From positions 107,079 to 171,078 of the forward strand of contig NZ_NFJT01000003.1 in the NCBI RefSeq assembly GCF_002160015.1: a stretch of 64,000 nt of DNA, given 5' to 3'. Within the stretch, counting starts at the first letter, position 1. Every line of letters begins with the position of its first letter. The notes below the pieces were generated by a model, which saw only the letters and a program-made list of their open reading frames with translations, was not told the DNA's origin and did not search any database. The DNA comes from Anaerofilum sp. An201 (GTDB taxonomy: Bacteria > Bacillota > Clostridia > Oscillospirales > Ruminococcaceae). The translations under genes were made by a program, and so were the position numbers. Below are positions 25,020 to 33,739 of this stretch, piece by piece.

Positions 25020-25946
25020 ATGGACTTCAGTCATATCCCGGTGCTGCTGCAAGAATGTCTGGACGGGCTGGCCATTCGGCCGGACGGCCTGTATCTGGAC
25101 GGCACTGCCGGCGGCGCCGGTCATTCGGGCGAGATCGCCCGCCGCCTCACCACCGGCCATCTGTATTCGCTGGACCAGGACCCCGACGCCATTGCGGTGG
25201 CCACCCAGCGTCTGGCCGGCCTTCCGGCCACCGTGCTGCAAAGCAACTTCCGCAACGCCCGCGCGGCGCTGGCCGGTGTGGGGATCACCGGCGGGCTGAA
25301 CGGCGCGTTGCTGGATCTGGGCGTTTCCTCCCACCAGCTGGACGATGCCGAGCGCGGTTTCAGCTACCGTGCCGACGCGCCGCTGGATATGCGCATGAGT
25401 CAGAGCGGCCCCACCGCGGCCGACTTTGTGAACACAAAGAGCCGCGAGGAGATCGCAAAAACGCTGCGTGAGTTCGGCGAGGAGCCGTATGCGTGGCAGA
25501 TCGCCGGCCGCATTGTGGCGCGCCGCGAGGAGCAGCCCTTCACGACCACATTGCAGCTGGCCGACGCGGTGGCTTCGGCTCTGCCGCCGGCCGTGCGCCG
25601 CAAGGACAAAAATCCTTCGCGCCGCACCTTCCAGGCCATCCGCATCGCGGTCAACGGCGAGCTGGACGCGCTCAGCGAGGGCCTGGACGAGATCTTCGAT
25701 CTGCTTGCCCCGGGCGGGCGCTTCTGCATCATCACCTTCCATTCGCTGGAAGACCGCGTGGTGAAGCAGCGGTTCCGCCAGTGGGCCACCGCCTGCACCT
25801 GTCCGCCGGAACTGCCGGTGTGCGTGTGCGGCGGCAAAGCCAAAGCGAAACTCATCACACGCAAACCCATCGAGGCCACCGGCGACGAACTTGCCAGCAA
25901 TCGCCGCAGCCGTTCTGCAAAATTGCGTGTGATCGAAAAATTATAA
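25020..25946 (+). CDS. rsmH: 16S rRNA (cytosine1402-N4)-methyltransferase RsmH
   Basis: A 308-residue SAM methyltransferase that modifies C1402 in the ribosomal P site. HIPVLLQECLDGL is the family start; DGTAGGAGHS is the SAM loop; LLDLGVSSHQLD and FHSLEDRVVK are catalytic-domain blocks; RRSRSAKLRVIEK is the usual end. It is second in the dcw order, 37 bases after mraZ, with GGGAGAAAGG before the ATG. Confidence 0.96.
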   Translation: MDFSHIPVLLQECLDGLAIRPDGLYLDGTAGGAGHSGEIARRLTTGHLYSLDQDPDAIAVATQRLAGLPATVLQSNFRNARAALAGVGITGGLNGALLDLGVSSHQLDDAERGFSYRADAPLDMRMSQSGPTAADFVNTKSREEIAKTLREFGEEPYAWQIAGRIVARREEQPFTTTLQLADAVASALPPAVRRKDKNPSRRTFQAIRIAVNGELDALSEGLDEIFDLLAPGGRFCIITFHSLEDRVVKQRFRQWATACTCPPELPVCVCGGKAKAKLITRKPIEATGDELASNRRSRSAKLRVIEKL

Positions 25947-25980
25947 CGGACAAAGCCAAACAGGAAAGGGGAGATCCGTC

Positions 25981-26439
25981 ATGGGGGCGGCGGTATACAA
26001 TTTCGACTATTTCACAGACAACGGCCCCGTGACCCCGCGGGTCAGCAAGAGCCCGCGCGTCAAGAAGTACCGGGAAGGGGTCCGGTGGGCCAGCAGTGTG
26101 GCCGTGGCGGCGCTGACGCTGGCGATGGTGTGCAGCCTGATCTACGGCAAGGCACAGGTGAACGAGCTGAACAGCGAGCTGCAAAAAACCAGCGCTTCGC
26201 TGAAAGCGGCGCAGGACAACTACAACTATCTCTCCAGCCAGCTGGATCAGCGCAGCGGCCTGCAGGATCTGCAGCAGTGGGCGTCGCAGCGCGGGATGGT
26301 GAAACTGAACAAAAACCAGATCACCTATCTGCGCCTGGAAACGCAAAGCCGCATCGAACTGCCCAAATCCGGCGCAGAGAAGCTGCTGGACGATATGAAC
26401 ACGGGCATGCTCAGCCTGTTTGATCTGCTGGCGCCGTGA
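25981..26439 (+). CDS. ftsL: FtsL-like septum protein
   Basis: A 152-residue bitopic membrane protein. A basic cytoplasmic tail (about 1-38) is followed by one membrane segment (about 39-57) and an extracytoplasmic coiled coil (QVNELNSELQKTSASLKAAQDNYNYL). The size, topology and place between rsmH and the penicillin-binding protein identify it as FtsL, which forms the divisome complex with FtsQ/DivIB and FtsB/DivIC. Sequence conservation in this family is low, so the name rests on context and architecture. Confidence 0.85.
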   Translation: MGAAVYNFDYFTDNGPVTPRVSKSPRVKKYREGVRWASSVAVAALTLAMVCSLIYGKAQVNELNSELQKTSASLKAAQDNYNYLSSQLDQRSGLQDLQQWASQRGMVKLNKNQITYLRLETQSRIELPKSGAEKLLDDMNTGMLSLFDLLAP

Positions 26440-26468
26440 CCGACGCCGGATTTCATCATGCACAAGCG

Positions 26469-26528
26469 GGGGCCGTCTGGGTTTCGGCGCAAGGCCGTGC
26501 CCGTGGCGGCCCCGATTTTCTGCTTTTT
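26469..26528 (+). terminator. Possible attenuator between ftsL and the penicillin-binding protein gene
   Basis: GGGGCCG (26469-26475) pairs with CGGCCCC (26507-26513) over a structured 31-base loop and is followed by GATTTTCTGCTTTTTG. It lies in the longest gap of the cluster (112 bases) and could cut transcription in mid-operon. Confidence 0.4.
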
Positions 26529-26551
26529 GTCGCTTACATAAGGAGAGAAGT

Positions 26552-28816
26552 ATGAAAAAAGCCTCATCCAAACCGCCCAAACGCCACAGAAAAGCGGAGC
26601 GGCTGCGCCCGTACAGCCTGCGCCGGCGCATCCTGATCCTCCCGGCGCTGATCGTGGGCGTCGGCTTCGGCATGCTCACGCTGAAGCTGTACAACCTGCA
26701 GATCGTGCAGGGCGAAGAGCTCAAAACCAGCGCCAACGCCCAGCGTGTGCGGGACACCGTGCTGGAGCCGATGCGCGGCAGTATCCTGGATGCCAGCGGC
26801 AACGTGCTGGCCAAGAGCTCCACATTGTGGCAGGTCTGCGCCGGGCCGGACATCCTCAAAAACCGCGACGACAATCCGGAGGAAAAACAGCTGGCCCGGG
26901 ATCTGGCCCGGGAGCTTTCCCCGCTGCTGAAGGTCAGCGAGGAGGAGCTGTTTGAAAAGCTGGGCGATTACGAAAGCAAATATAAGGTGCTGGCCAAATC
27001 GGTGGACCACACCACCCAGGTGAAGATCGAGGAGATCTGCGAAAAATACGGCGCCGGCAACGGCGTGTACTGCGAAAGCTACTCGGTGCGCGAATATCCC
27101 TATGGAGACTTTGCCTCCAGCGTGCTGGGATTTGTGAACAGCGAAGGCCACGGGACCATCACCGGGCTGGAGGTGTCCTACGACGAGTATCTGGCCGGCC
27201 GCGAGGGAAGGCAGATCTCGGCGCGCACGCCCGGCAACACCACCCTCGCCACCGACAGCGTGATGCTGTACCCGGCGGAGGACGGCGGCAATGTCATCAC
27301 CACCCTGGATGCCTCTATCCAGGAGGTGGTGGAGCGCAACCTCGAGGCCGCGGTGCGGGAGCACAACCCCAAAGACCGCGCCACCGCCATCGTGATGGAT
27401 GTAAAGACCGGAGCGGTTCTGGCGATGGCCACAAAGCCGGACTTCGACCCCAACCAGCCGGCCGCCATCCTGGACACCGAGCAGTACAACGAGATCATGG
27501 CCATCGAGGACGAGGAGCAGCGCACCAAGGCGCTGGGCGACGCCCGCAGCATCCTGTGGCGCAACAAGGCGATCAGCGAGCTGTACGATCCCGGCAGCGT
27601 GTTCAAGACGGTCACCGTTTCGTCGGCGCTGGACGGCGGCGACATCACCTCCGCCAGCACCTTTGTCTGCAACGGCGGGTACAATGTGCTGGGCCAGCAC
27701 TACGATTGTTTCCAGTTCGCGGCGCACGGCACCGAGACCGCCTCCGACATTCTGAAAAACAGCTGCAACGTGGGCACCATCCAGATCGCACAGCAGATGG
27801 GCATCCACAATTTCTTCCAGTACTTCAACGGGTTTGGTCTCACCGGCCGCACCGGGATCGACCTGCCGGGCGAGATGCAGAGCATCTTCCACGCCGAGGA
27901 GGACATGACCCTGGTGGACCTGGCCAGTGAGAGCTTCGGCCAGGCGGTGGGCGTCACGCCCATCCAGATGATCACGGCGGTGTCCGCGGTGGTCAACGGC
28001 GGCGACCTTGTCACGCCGCACATCGTGGACCGCGTGGAGGACCAGAGCGGCAACATCATCTGGGAAAACGACGCCTCTTCCCGCCGCCAGGTCATCAGCG
28101 AGGAGGTCTCCGCCCAGATGCGCGACTACATCGAGCGCGTGGTGGCCGGCGATGCCGCCGACAACTACTATTCCTCCGCCCGCTATGCGAACGTGTACGG
28201 CTACCGCATCGGCGGCAAATCCGGCACCAGCGACAATCTGGACGGCAGCGAGGGCTTTGTCTCCAGCTTCATCGGCGTGGCCCCCATCGACGACCCGCAG
28301 ATCGCGGTGCTGGTGGTGATCGACGACCCCCAGAGCTGGACCGACCTAACCACCTACATCTCCATCCCGGTGGCGGGCAACATCCTGTATGAGATCATGC
28401 CGATGCTGGGCATCCAGCCCGAGTACACCGAGGAGGAACAGAACGCACAGGTCACCGTGCCGTATCTGCCCGCTTCGCCCAGCTACCAGCATCTCAGCGT
28501 GGCGCGCGCCGAGCTGGCCCGCATCGGCCTGGACTACCAGGTGATCGGCAGCGGCGATATGGTGCTGAACCAGTATCCGTCGGGCGGCAAGGTGACGGTG
28601 GGCAGCTGTGTCTATCTCTACACCGACACCTCCGAATTGCAGACCACGACGGTGCCGGATGTGTCCGGTATGGGACGGGAACAGGCGAAGCAGGTGCTGC
28701 AAAGCGACGGCCTGAACGCCGCGTTTGAAGGGGAAGGCAGCAGCTGCACCGCGCAGAGCCATGCAAACGGCCAGGAGGTTCCCAAGGGAACGGTGGTCAC
28801 CATCACGCTGGGATAA
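26552..28816 (+). CDS. Class B penicillin-binding protein with PASTA domains (FtsI/SpoVD type)
   Basis: A 754-residue transpeptidase that cross-links septal or cortex peptidoglycan. A basic N-terminus and a membrane anchor (about 28-48) precede a dimerisation domain, then the transpeptidase with S349-V-F-K352 (YDPGSVFKT), S-C-N (KNSCNVGT) and KSGT (GGKSGTSD). Two C-terminal PASTA repeats (about 630-754) are expected of SpoVD/PbpB-type proteins. I cannot tell whether vegetative division (PbpB) or spore cortex (SpoVD) is meant; in a dcw cluster with one copy it may serve division. The ATG at 26552 follows AAGGAGAGAAG. Confidence 0.93.
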   Translation: MKKASSKPPKRHRKAERLRPYSLRRRILILPALIVGVGFGMLTLKLYNLQIVQGEELKTSANAQRVRDTVLEPMRGSILDASGNVLAKSSTLWQVCAGPDILKNRDDNPEEKQLARDLARELSPLLKVSEEELFEKLGDYESKYKVLAKSVDHTTQVKIEEICEKYGAGNGVYCESYSVREYPYGDFASSVLGFVNSEGHGTITGLEVSYDEYLAGREGRQISARTPGNTTLATDSVMLYPAEDGGNVITTLDASIQEVVERNLEAAVREHNPKDRATAIVMDVKTGAVLAMATKPDFDPNQPAAILDTEQYNEIMAIEDEEQRTKALGDARSILWRNKAISELYDPGSVFKTVTVSSALDGGDITSASTFVCNGGYNVLGQHYDCFQFAAHGTETASDILKNSCNVGTIQIAQQMGIHNFFQYFNGFGLTGRTGIDLPGEMQSIFHAEEDMTLVDLASESFGQAVGVTPIQMITAVSAVVNGGDLVTPHIVDRVEDQSGNIIWENDASSRRQVISEEVSAQMRDYIERVVAGDAADNYYSSARYANVYGYRIGGKSGTSDNLDGSEGFVSSFIGVAPIDDPQIAVLVVIDDPQSWTDLTTYISIPVAGNILYEIMPMLGIQPEYTEEEQNAQVTVPYLPASPSYQHLSVARAELARIGLDYQVIGSGDMVLNQYPSGGKVTVGSCVYLYTDTSELQTTTVPDVSGMGREQAKQVLQSDGLNAAFEGEGSSCTAQSHANGQEVPKGTVVTITLG

Positions 28817-28878
28817 GCGGGTATGCAGCGCTGCGGCGGCACATACAATGAGGAAGGACCCAAACAGGAGGAAATGAT

Positions 28879-30243
28879 ATGAAAACGATTTCTGCCCGCG
28901 TTTTGCTGGCGGGTCTGAAGGACGATTGCGAGGATATCCCCGTTTCGGCAGTGGTCACCGACAGCCGCCGCATCCAGCCGGGCTGCGTGTTCGTCTGCTT
29001 TCCGGGCGCCCGGGTGGACGGCCACGATTTCGCGGCGCAGGCCATCCGGGGCGGCGCTGCCTATATTGTGGGGCAGCATCCGGTGGAGGGCGTCCCGGAC
29101 AGCCGCCTGGTGCGGGTGGATTCCAGCCTGCACGCGATGGTCACGATGGGCCGCAACTACCGGGCGCTGTTCCATCCCACGGTGGTGGGCGTCACCGGCA
29201 GCGTGGGAAAAACCACGACAAAAGAATTCTGCTACGCGGTATTTTCGGCGTTCGGTGAAACGCTGAAAACCGAGGGCAACCAGAACAACGAGATCGGCTG
29301 CCCCAACACGCTCTTCCGTCTGGAGGATTCCACCCGCTTCGCGGTGGTGGAGATGGGCATGAGCGCACGGGGCGAGATCAGCCGTCTCACCGGCGCCGCC
29401 CGCCCGGATGTGGGCATCATCACCTGCATCGGCGTGTCCCATATGGAGACGCTGGGCAGCCGGGAGAACATCCGCGCGGCCAAGCTGGAGCTGTGCGAGG
29501 GAATGCCCGAAAACGCGCCGCTGGTGCTGAACGCGGACGATCCCTGGCTGGCTTCGGCCGCGCTGCCGGCCCATGTGCGCCCGGTCTGGGTGGGCATCGA
29601 CAGCCCCGCCGCAGCCATCCGGGCGGAGAACATCCGCCCGCAGGCCGACAGCATCTCCTTCACCATCCGCGACGAGGCCAACGGCTGCTTTGAAACCACC
29701 ATCCCCGCCATCGGACGGCACAACATCTACAACGCGCTGTCGGCCTACGCCGCGGGCGTATCGGCCGGCCTGGACCCTGCCGGCGCGGCTGCCGCGCTGC
29801 AGAACTACCGCACCACCGGGATGCGCCAGCATGTGGTGAAACGGCGCGGGGTCACCGTGATGGAGGACTGCTACAACGCCAGCCCCGACAGCATGCGCGC
29901 GGCATTCTCCACCCTGGCGCAGCTTCCCGCACGGCGCCGCTGTGCGCTGGTGGGCGATATGCTGGAGCTGGGCGCCGTCAGCAAGCAGGCACACGCCGAG
30001 GTGGGCCGCTTGGCCGCCGAGACCGGCGTGGAGGTGCTGGTCTGCTACGGGCCGCAGAGCCGTCTGTCGGCCGAAGAGGCGCGCCGCGCCGGTGTGGCGC
30101 AGGTGGTGTGGTGCCAGACTCCCGCCGAGGCGGTGGGCGCGCTGCACCGCCTGGTGCAAAGCGGCGACGCGCTGCTGGCAAAGGCCAGCCGCGGCATGAA
30201 ACTGGAGGATATTTTAGCCGATTTTTATCGACTGGGCGAGTAA
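28879..30243 (+). CDS. murF: UDP-N-acetylmuramoyl-tripeptide--D-alanyl-D-alanine ligase
   Basis: A 454-residue Mur ligase that adds D-Ala-D-Ala to complete the UDP-MurNAc pentapeptide. TDSRRIQPGCVFVCFPG is the N-terminal uridine-domain block, GVTGSVGKTTTKEF the ATP P-loop, and NQNNEIGCP and EMGMSARGEI are MurF-specific. The C-terminal domain has DCYNASPDSMRAA. AGGAGG precedes the ATG. It is 25 bases from mraY. Confidence 0.96.
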   Translation: MKTISARVLLAGLKDDCEDIPVSAVVTDSRRIQPGCVFVCFPGARVDGHDFAAQAIRGGAAYIVGQHPVEGVPDSRLVRVDSSLHAMVTMGRNYRALFHPTVVGVTGSVGKTTTKEFCYAVFSAFGETLKTEGNQNNEIGCPNTLFRLEDSTRFAVVEMGMSARGEISRLTGAARPDVGIITCIGVSHMETLGSRENIRAAKLELCEGMPENAPLVLNADDPWLASAALPAHVRPVWVGIDSPAAAIRAENIRPQADSISFTIRDEANGCFETTIPAIGRHNIYNALSAYAAGVSAGLDPAGAAAALQNYRTTGMRQHVVKRRGVTVMEDCYNASPDSMRAAFSTLAQLPARRRCALVGDMLELGAVSKQAHAEVGRLAAETGVEVLVCYGPQSRLSAEEARRAGVAQVVWCQTPAEAVGALHRLVQSGDALLAKASRGMKLEDILADFYRLGE

Positions 30244-30268
30244 TTTTACAAAAAAGGAGCTGACCGCT

Positions 30269-31282
30269 GTGACCCCACGTTTTGCCCTGGCCGCTTCGGC
30301 CTTCATCGCTCTTGTGCTCACGGCGGCATCCGGCTTTGCGCTGGTGCCGCTGCTGCGCAGGCTGCACTACGGCCAGCCCATCCGCACCGATGGCCCTGCC
30401 TGGCATGCCAAAAAGCAGGGCACTCCCACGATGGGCGGCATCATGTTCATGCTGGGTGTGCTGGTGGCGGTGGGCGCGGCGTTCGCCCTGCTGGCCGCAC
30501 AACTGCCCGAGATCCTCGGCCCCGACTGGCAGCTGGCCAACCGGCGGGCGATGATCGCGCTGGGCTTTGCGTTTGTGAACGGTATGATCGGCTTTGCCGA
30601 CGATTTTCTCAAGGTCACCCGGCAGCGCAACCGGGGGCTTTCGGCAAAGGCGAAGCTGCTTTTGCAGGTGCTGGCAGCCACCGGGTTTCTCGTGCTGCTG
30701 CAGCGCTGCGACACCCTCACCACCTGGGTGCAGCTGCCCTGGGTGGGGGTGGTGGAGCTGGGCTGGCTGTTCTATCCGCTGGCCTACCTGCTGATCGTGG
30801 GCATGGTGAATGCCGCCAATCTCACCGACGGCCTGGACGGCCTGGCGTCCAGCGTCACCTTTGTGGTGATGCTGGGAATGATGGCGATCTGCTCGCTGCT
30901 GACCTGGTACAGCCTGGGCCTGCTGGCCGCGGCGGTGGCAGGCGGATGTGCCGGGTTCCTGCTGTGGAATTTCCACCCCGCCCGCGTGTTCATGGGCGAT
31001 ACCGGCAGCATGTTCCTGGGCGGCGCGGTCACGGCGCTGGCCTTCTGCATGAACCGGCCGGAGCTGCTGCTGATGGTGGGGATCGTCTATATCCTGGAAG
31101 CGGCCAGCGTGGTGATCCAGGTGGTCTTTTTCAAGCTCACCCACGGGCGCAGGCTCTTCAAAATGACGCCGCTGCACCATCACTTCGAGCTGTGCGGCTG
31201 GGGCGAGGTGCCGATCGTGGCGCTGTTCACGGTGGTGGCCGCACTGGGCACCGGGCTGGGCGTGTGGTATATGCTCGGATGA
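30269..31282 (+). CDS. mraY: Phospho-N-acetylmuramoyl-pentapeptide transferase
   Basis: A 337-residue polytopic enzyme that transfers phospho-MurNAc-pentapeptide to undecaprenyl phosphate, making lipid I. It has about ten membrane segments. Catalytic and signature motifs: KKQGTPTMGG, ADDFLKVT with the paired Asp, NLTDGLDGLA, FMGDTGS and LHHHFE. It starts with GTG (30269) after AAAAAGGAG. It lies between murF and ftsW; murD, which often sits here, is missing. Confidence 0.96.
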   Translation: MTPRFALAASAFIALVLTAASGFALVPLLRRLHYGQPIRTDGPAWHAKKQGTPTMGGIMFMLGVLVAVGAAFALLAAQLPEILGPDWQLANRRAMIALGFAFVNGMIGFADDFLKVTRQRNRGLSAKAKLLLQVLAATGFLVLLQRCDTLTTWVQLPWVGVVELGWLFYPLAYLLIVGMVNAANLTDGLDGLASSVTFVVMLGMMAICSLLTWYSLGLLAAAVAGGCAGFLLWNFHPARVFMGDTGSMFLGGAVTALAFCMNRPELLLMVGIVYILEAASVVIQVVFFKLTHGRRLFKMTPLHHHFELCGWGEVPIVALFTVVAALGTGLGVWYMLG

Positions 31283-31300
31283 GAAAAGAGGAAGGTTAGG

Positions 31301-32593
31301 ATGAAAAAACAAACGGCTCATCCTCCCAAAAAGAGGCGGGAGGGCGATTCGCTCTGGCTGTTCAAGGTGCGGGGCGCCGGTCCGGTGGACCGGGTGCTGG
31401 TGGCGCTGATTCTGGTGATCCAGCTGTTTGGCCTGGTGATGCTGTTCAGCGTCAGCTATCCCTCTGCCTACTCCCAATACGAGGACAGCTTCCACTACAT
31501 CCGCAGCCAGGCGATCTTTGCGGCGGGCGGCCTTTTGATCATGTGGGCGGCCAGTTATTTCCGCTATCGGTACCTGTGGGCGCTGCGCTGGGTGATCTAC
31601 TTTTTCACGCTGGCGCTGCTGGTTGCGGTGTTCTTCTTCACGCCCCCCGACGAGGTGGCGGGATACCATCGCTGGTTCTATATCGGAGGCTCCACCTTCC
31701 AGCCCAGCGAGATCGCAAAATTTTCGCTGGCGGTGATCTGCGCCTATCTGGGCGCCAGGTACTATAAAAAGATCCGCTCCTCCTATTTCTGGAGCCGGGC
31801 CACCGTATTCGGCGTGCTGGTGTTTCTGGCGGTGATCCTGCCCTATCTGGTGCTGGTGGCGCTGGAACCGCATCTCTCGGCCACCGTGATCCTGCTGTGC
31901 ATCGGCATCGCCGTGATGTATGCGGCGGGCCTGGACGGCCGCTGGTGCGCGCTGGGCATCCTTGTGGCGGCGGCGGGCCTGACGCTGGTGCTGCTGGTGG
32001 TGAACCAGCCGGACCACCCGATCTCGCAGATGCTGCTGTCGATGCTCCCGGAGCACGCCCAGCCTCGTATCCAGCTGTGGAAAAATCCCTTCTCCGACCC
32101 GCTGGGCGACGGCATGCAGACGGTGCAGGGGCTGTACGCCATCGGGTCGGGCGGCTGGACCGGCCTGGGCATCGGCAGTTCGCGCCAGAAATATCTGTGG
32201 GTGCCGGAACCCTACAACGATTTCATCTTTGCCATCGTCTGCGAGGAGCTGGGCTTCATCGGCGCGCTGGTGATTTTGGGCCTGTTCGCGGCGCTGGTCG
32301 TGCGGATGTACTGGATCTCGATGCGCTGCCCCGACCGTTTCGGTTCGCTGCTGGGCGTGGGCCTTGCCACCCAGATCGGCGTGCAGGTGTTCTTCAATGT
32401 GGGCGTGGTCACCAATCTGCTGCCCAACACCGGCATCAGCCTGCCCTTCTTCTCCTACGGAGGCACCAGTCTGGTGATGCTGCTGGGGCAGATGGGCATC
32501 ATGCTTGCCATCAGCCGCACGGTGTCCCGGAAAAAGGAGACGCCCGCCGAAGCTCCGTCCCCGCAGGCAAAGCAGAAGGAGGAAACAACATGA
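31301..32593 (+). CDS. ftsW: SEDS-family septal glycosyltransferase FtsW
   Basis: A 430-residue SEDS protein with about ten membrane segments that polymerises lipid II together with a class B penicillin-binding protein. QPSEIAKF, the long extracellular loop with GDGMQTVQGLYAIGSGG, and the C-terminal NTGISLPFFSYGGTS are signatures. A Pro/Lys/Glu-rich cytoplasmic tail ends the protein. Position in the dcw cluster favours FtsW over RodA or SpoVE. Its stop overlaps the murG ATG (ATGA). Confidence 0.95.
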   Translation: MKKQTAHPPKKRREGDSLWLFKVRGAGPVDRVLVALILVIQLFGLVMLFSVSYPSAYSQYEDSFHYIRSQAIFAAGGLLIMWAASYFRYRYLWALRWVIYFFTLALLVAVFFFTPPDEVAGYHRWFYIGGSTFQPSEIAKFSLAVICAYLGARYYKKIRSSYFWSRATVFGVLVFLAVILPYLVLVALEPHLSATVILLCIGIAVMYAAGLDGRWCALGILVAAAGLTLVLLVVNQPDHPISQMLLSMLPEHAQPRIQLWKNPFSDPLGDGMQTVQGLYAIGSGGWTGLGIGSSRQKYLWVPEPYNDFIFAIVCEELGFIGALVILGLFAALVVRMYWISMRCPDRFGSLLGVGLATQIGVQVFFNVGVVTNLLPNTGISLPFFSYGGTSLVMLLGQMGIMLAISRTVSRKKETPAEAPSPQAKQKEETT

Positions 32594-33708
32594 ACGTCTT
32601 GTTTGCCGCCGGCGGAACGGCCGGCCACATCAATCCCGCGCTGGCGATCGCCGGCGCCATCCGCGAGTCGAATCCCGCTGTGAAGATCCACTTTGCCGGC
32701 CGCCGCGGGGGGATGGAGTACGGCCTGGTCACGAAGGCCGGCTACCCGTTCCACCACATCGAGGTGAACGGGATCCAGCGCAGCCTCACCCTCAAAAACA
32801 TCGGCCGCAACGTGGTGGCGCTGTGGCATCTGGCGCTGTCGGGTCCGCGCGCGAACGCGCTGCTGGACGAGGTGAAGCCGGATCTGGTCATCGGCACCGG
32901 CGGATACGTCAGCGGGCCGGTGGTGCGCGCGGCGGCCCGCCGCGGCATCCCCACCGCCATCCACGAGCAGAACGCCTTCCCCGGCGTCACCAACAAGCTG
33001 CTGGCCAAGCAGGTGGACGTGGTGTTCGCCGCCAGCGCCGACGCCGTGGAAAAGCTGGGCGCGCCCGAAAAGACGCTGGTGGTGGGCAACCCGGTCCGCC
33101 CCGAGGTCTTTGCGCAGGACCGCGCCGCCGCCCGCGCCTCCCTCCAGGCCGGAAACCGGCCGGTACTGCTCAGCTTCGGCGGAAGCCTGGGTGCCCGCCG
33201 CATCAACGAAGTCATCGCGGATCTGGCAGCCTGGCACACCAAAAACCTCGATCTGCTGCACATTCATGCCACCGGAAGCCGGGGCGTGGAGCTGTTCCGC
33301 CGTCTGGCGCTGGAAAAGGGTTTTGCCGGCGCCAAACAGATGCAGGTGCGGGAATACATCGACGACATGCCGCGCATGCTGGCCGCCGCCGATCTCGTCA
33401 TCAGCCGCGCTGGTGCGCTGACGCTGGCCGAGCTGGAAGCCGCCGGCCGCGCCGCCATCCTGATCCCCAGCCCCAACGTGGCGGAGAACCACCAGTACTA
33501 CAACGCGCTGGAACTGCAGAAGGCCAGGGCCGCGGTCGTGGTGGAGGAAAAGGACCTCACCGGCGAAAAACTGATTGAGATTGTGAAGGAGCTCACCGCC
33601 CAGCCCGCACGTCTGGAGGAGATGGGGCGCAAGGCGCGTTCGCTGGCGCATCCCAACAGCCTGGACGAGATCTGTGCCCGGCTGCGCCAGCTGGTGCCCC
33701 AGCTCTGA
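32590..33708 (+). CDS. murG: UDP-N-acetylglucosamine--lipid I transferase MurG
   Basis: A 372-residue GT-B glycosyltransferase that adds GlcNAc to lipid I on the inner face of the membrane. G-loops AAGGTAGHINPALA and GTGGYVSGP, IHEQNAFPGVTNKLLA, SFGGSLGARRINE and the donor-site block SRAGALTLAELEAAGRAAILIPSP are all present. It starts at the ATG overlapping ftsW; GGAGGAAAC is the ribosome site. Confidence 0.96.
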   Translation: MNVLFAAGGTAGHINPALAIAGAIRESNPAVKIHFAGRRGGMEYGLVTKAGYPFHHIEVNGIQRSLTLKNIGRNVVALWHLALSGPRANALLDEVKPDLVIGTGGYVSGPVVRAAARRGIPTAIHEQNAFPGVTNKLLAKQVDVVFAASADAVEKLGAPEKTLVVGNPVRPEVFAQDRAAARASLQAGNRPVLLSFGGSLGARRINEVIADLAAWHTKNLDLLHIHATGSRGVELFRRLALEKGFAGAKQMQVREYIDDMPRMLAAADLVISRAGALTLAELEAAGRAAILIPSPNVAENHQYYNALELQKARAAVVVEEKDLTGEKLIEIVKELTAQPARLEEMGRKARSLAHPNSLDEICARLRQLVPQL

Positions 33709-33739
33709 CCCAAGAGCGCACGCAAAGGAGGAAAAAACC

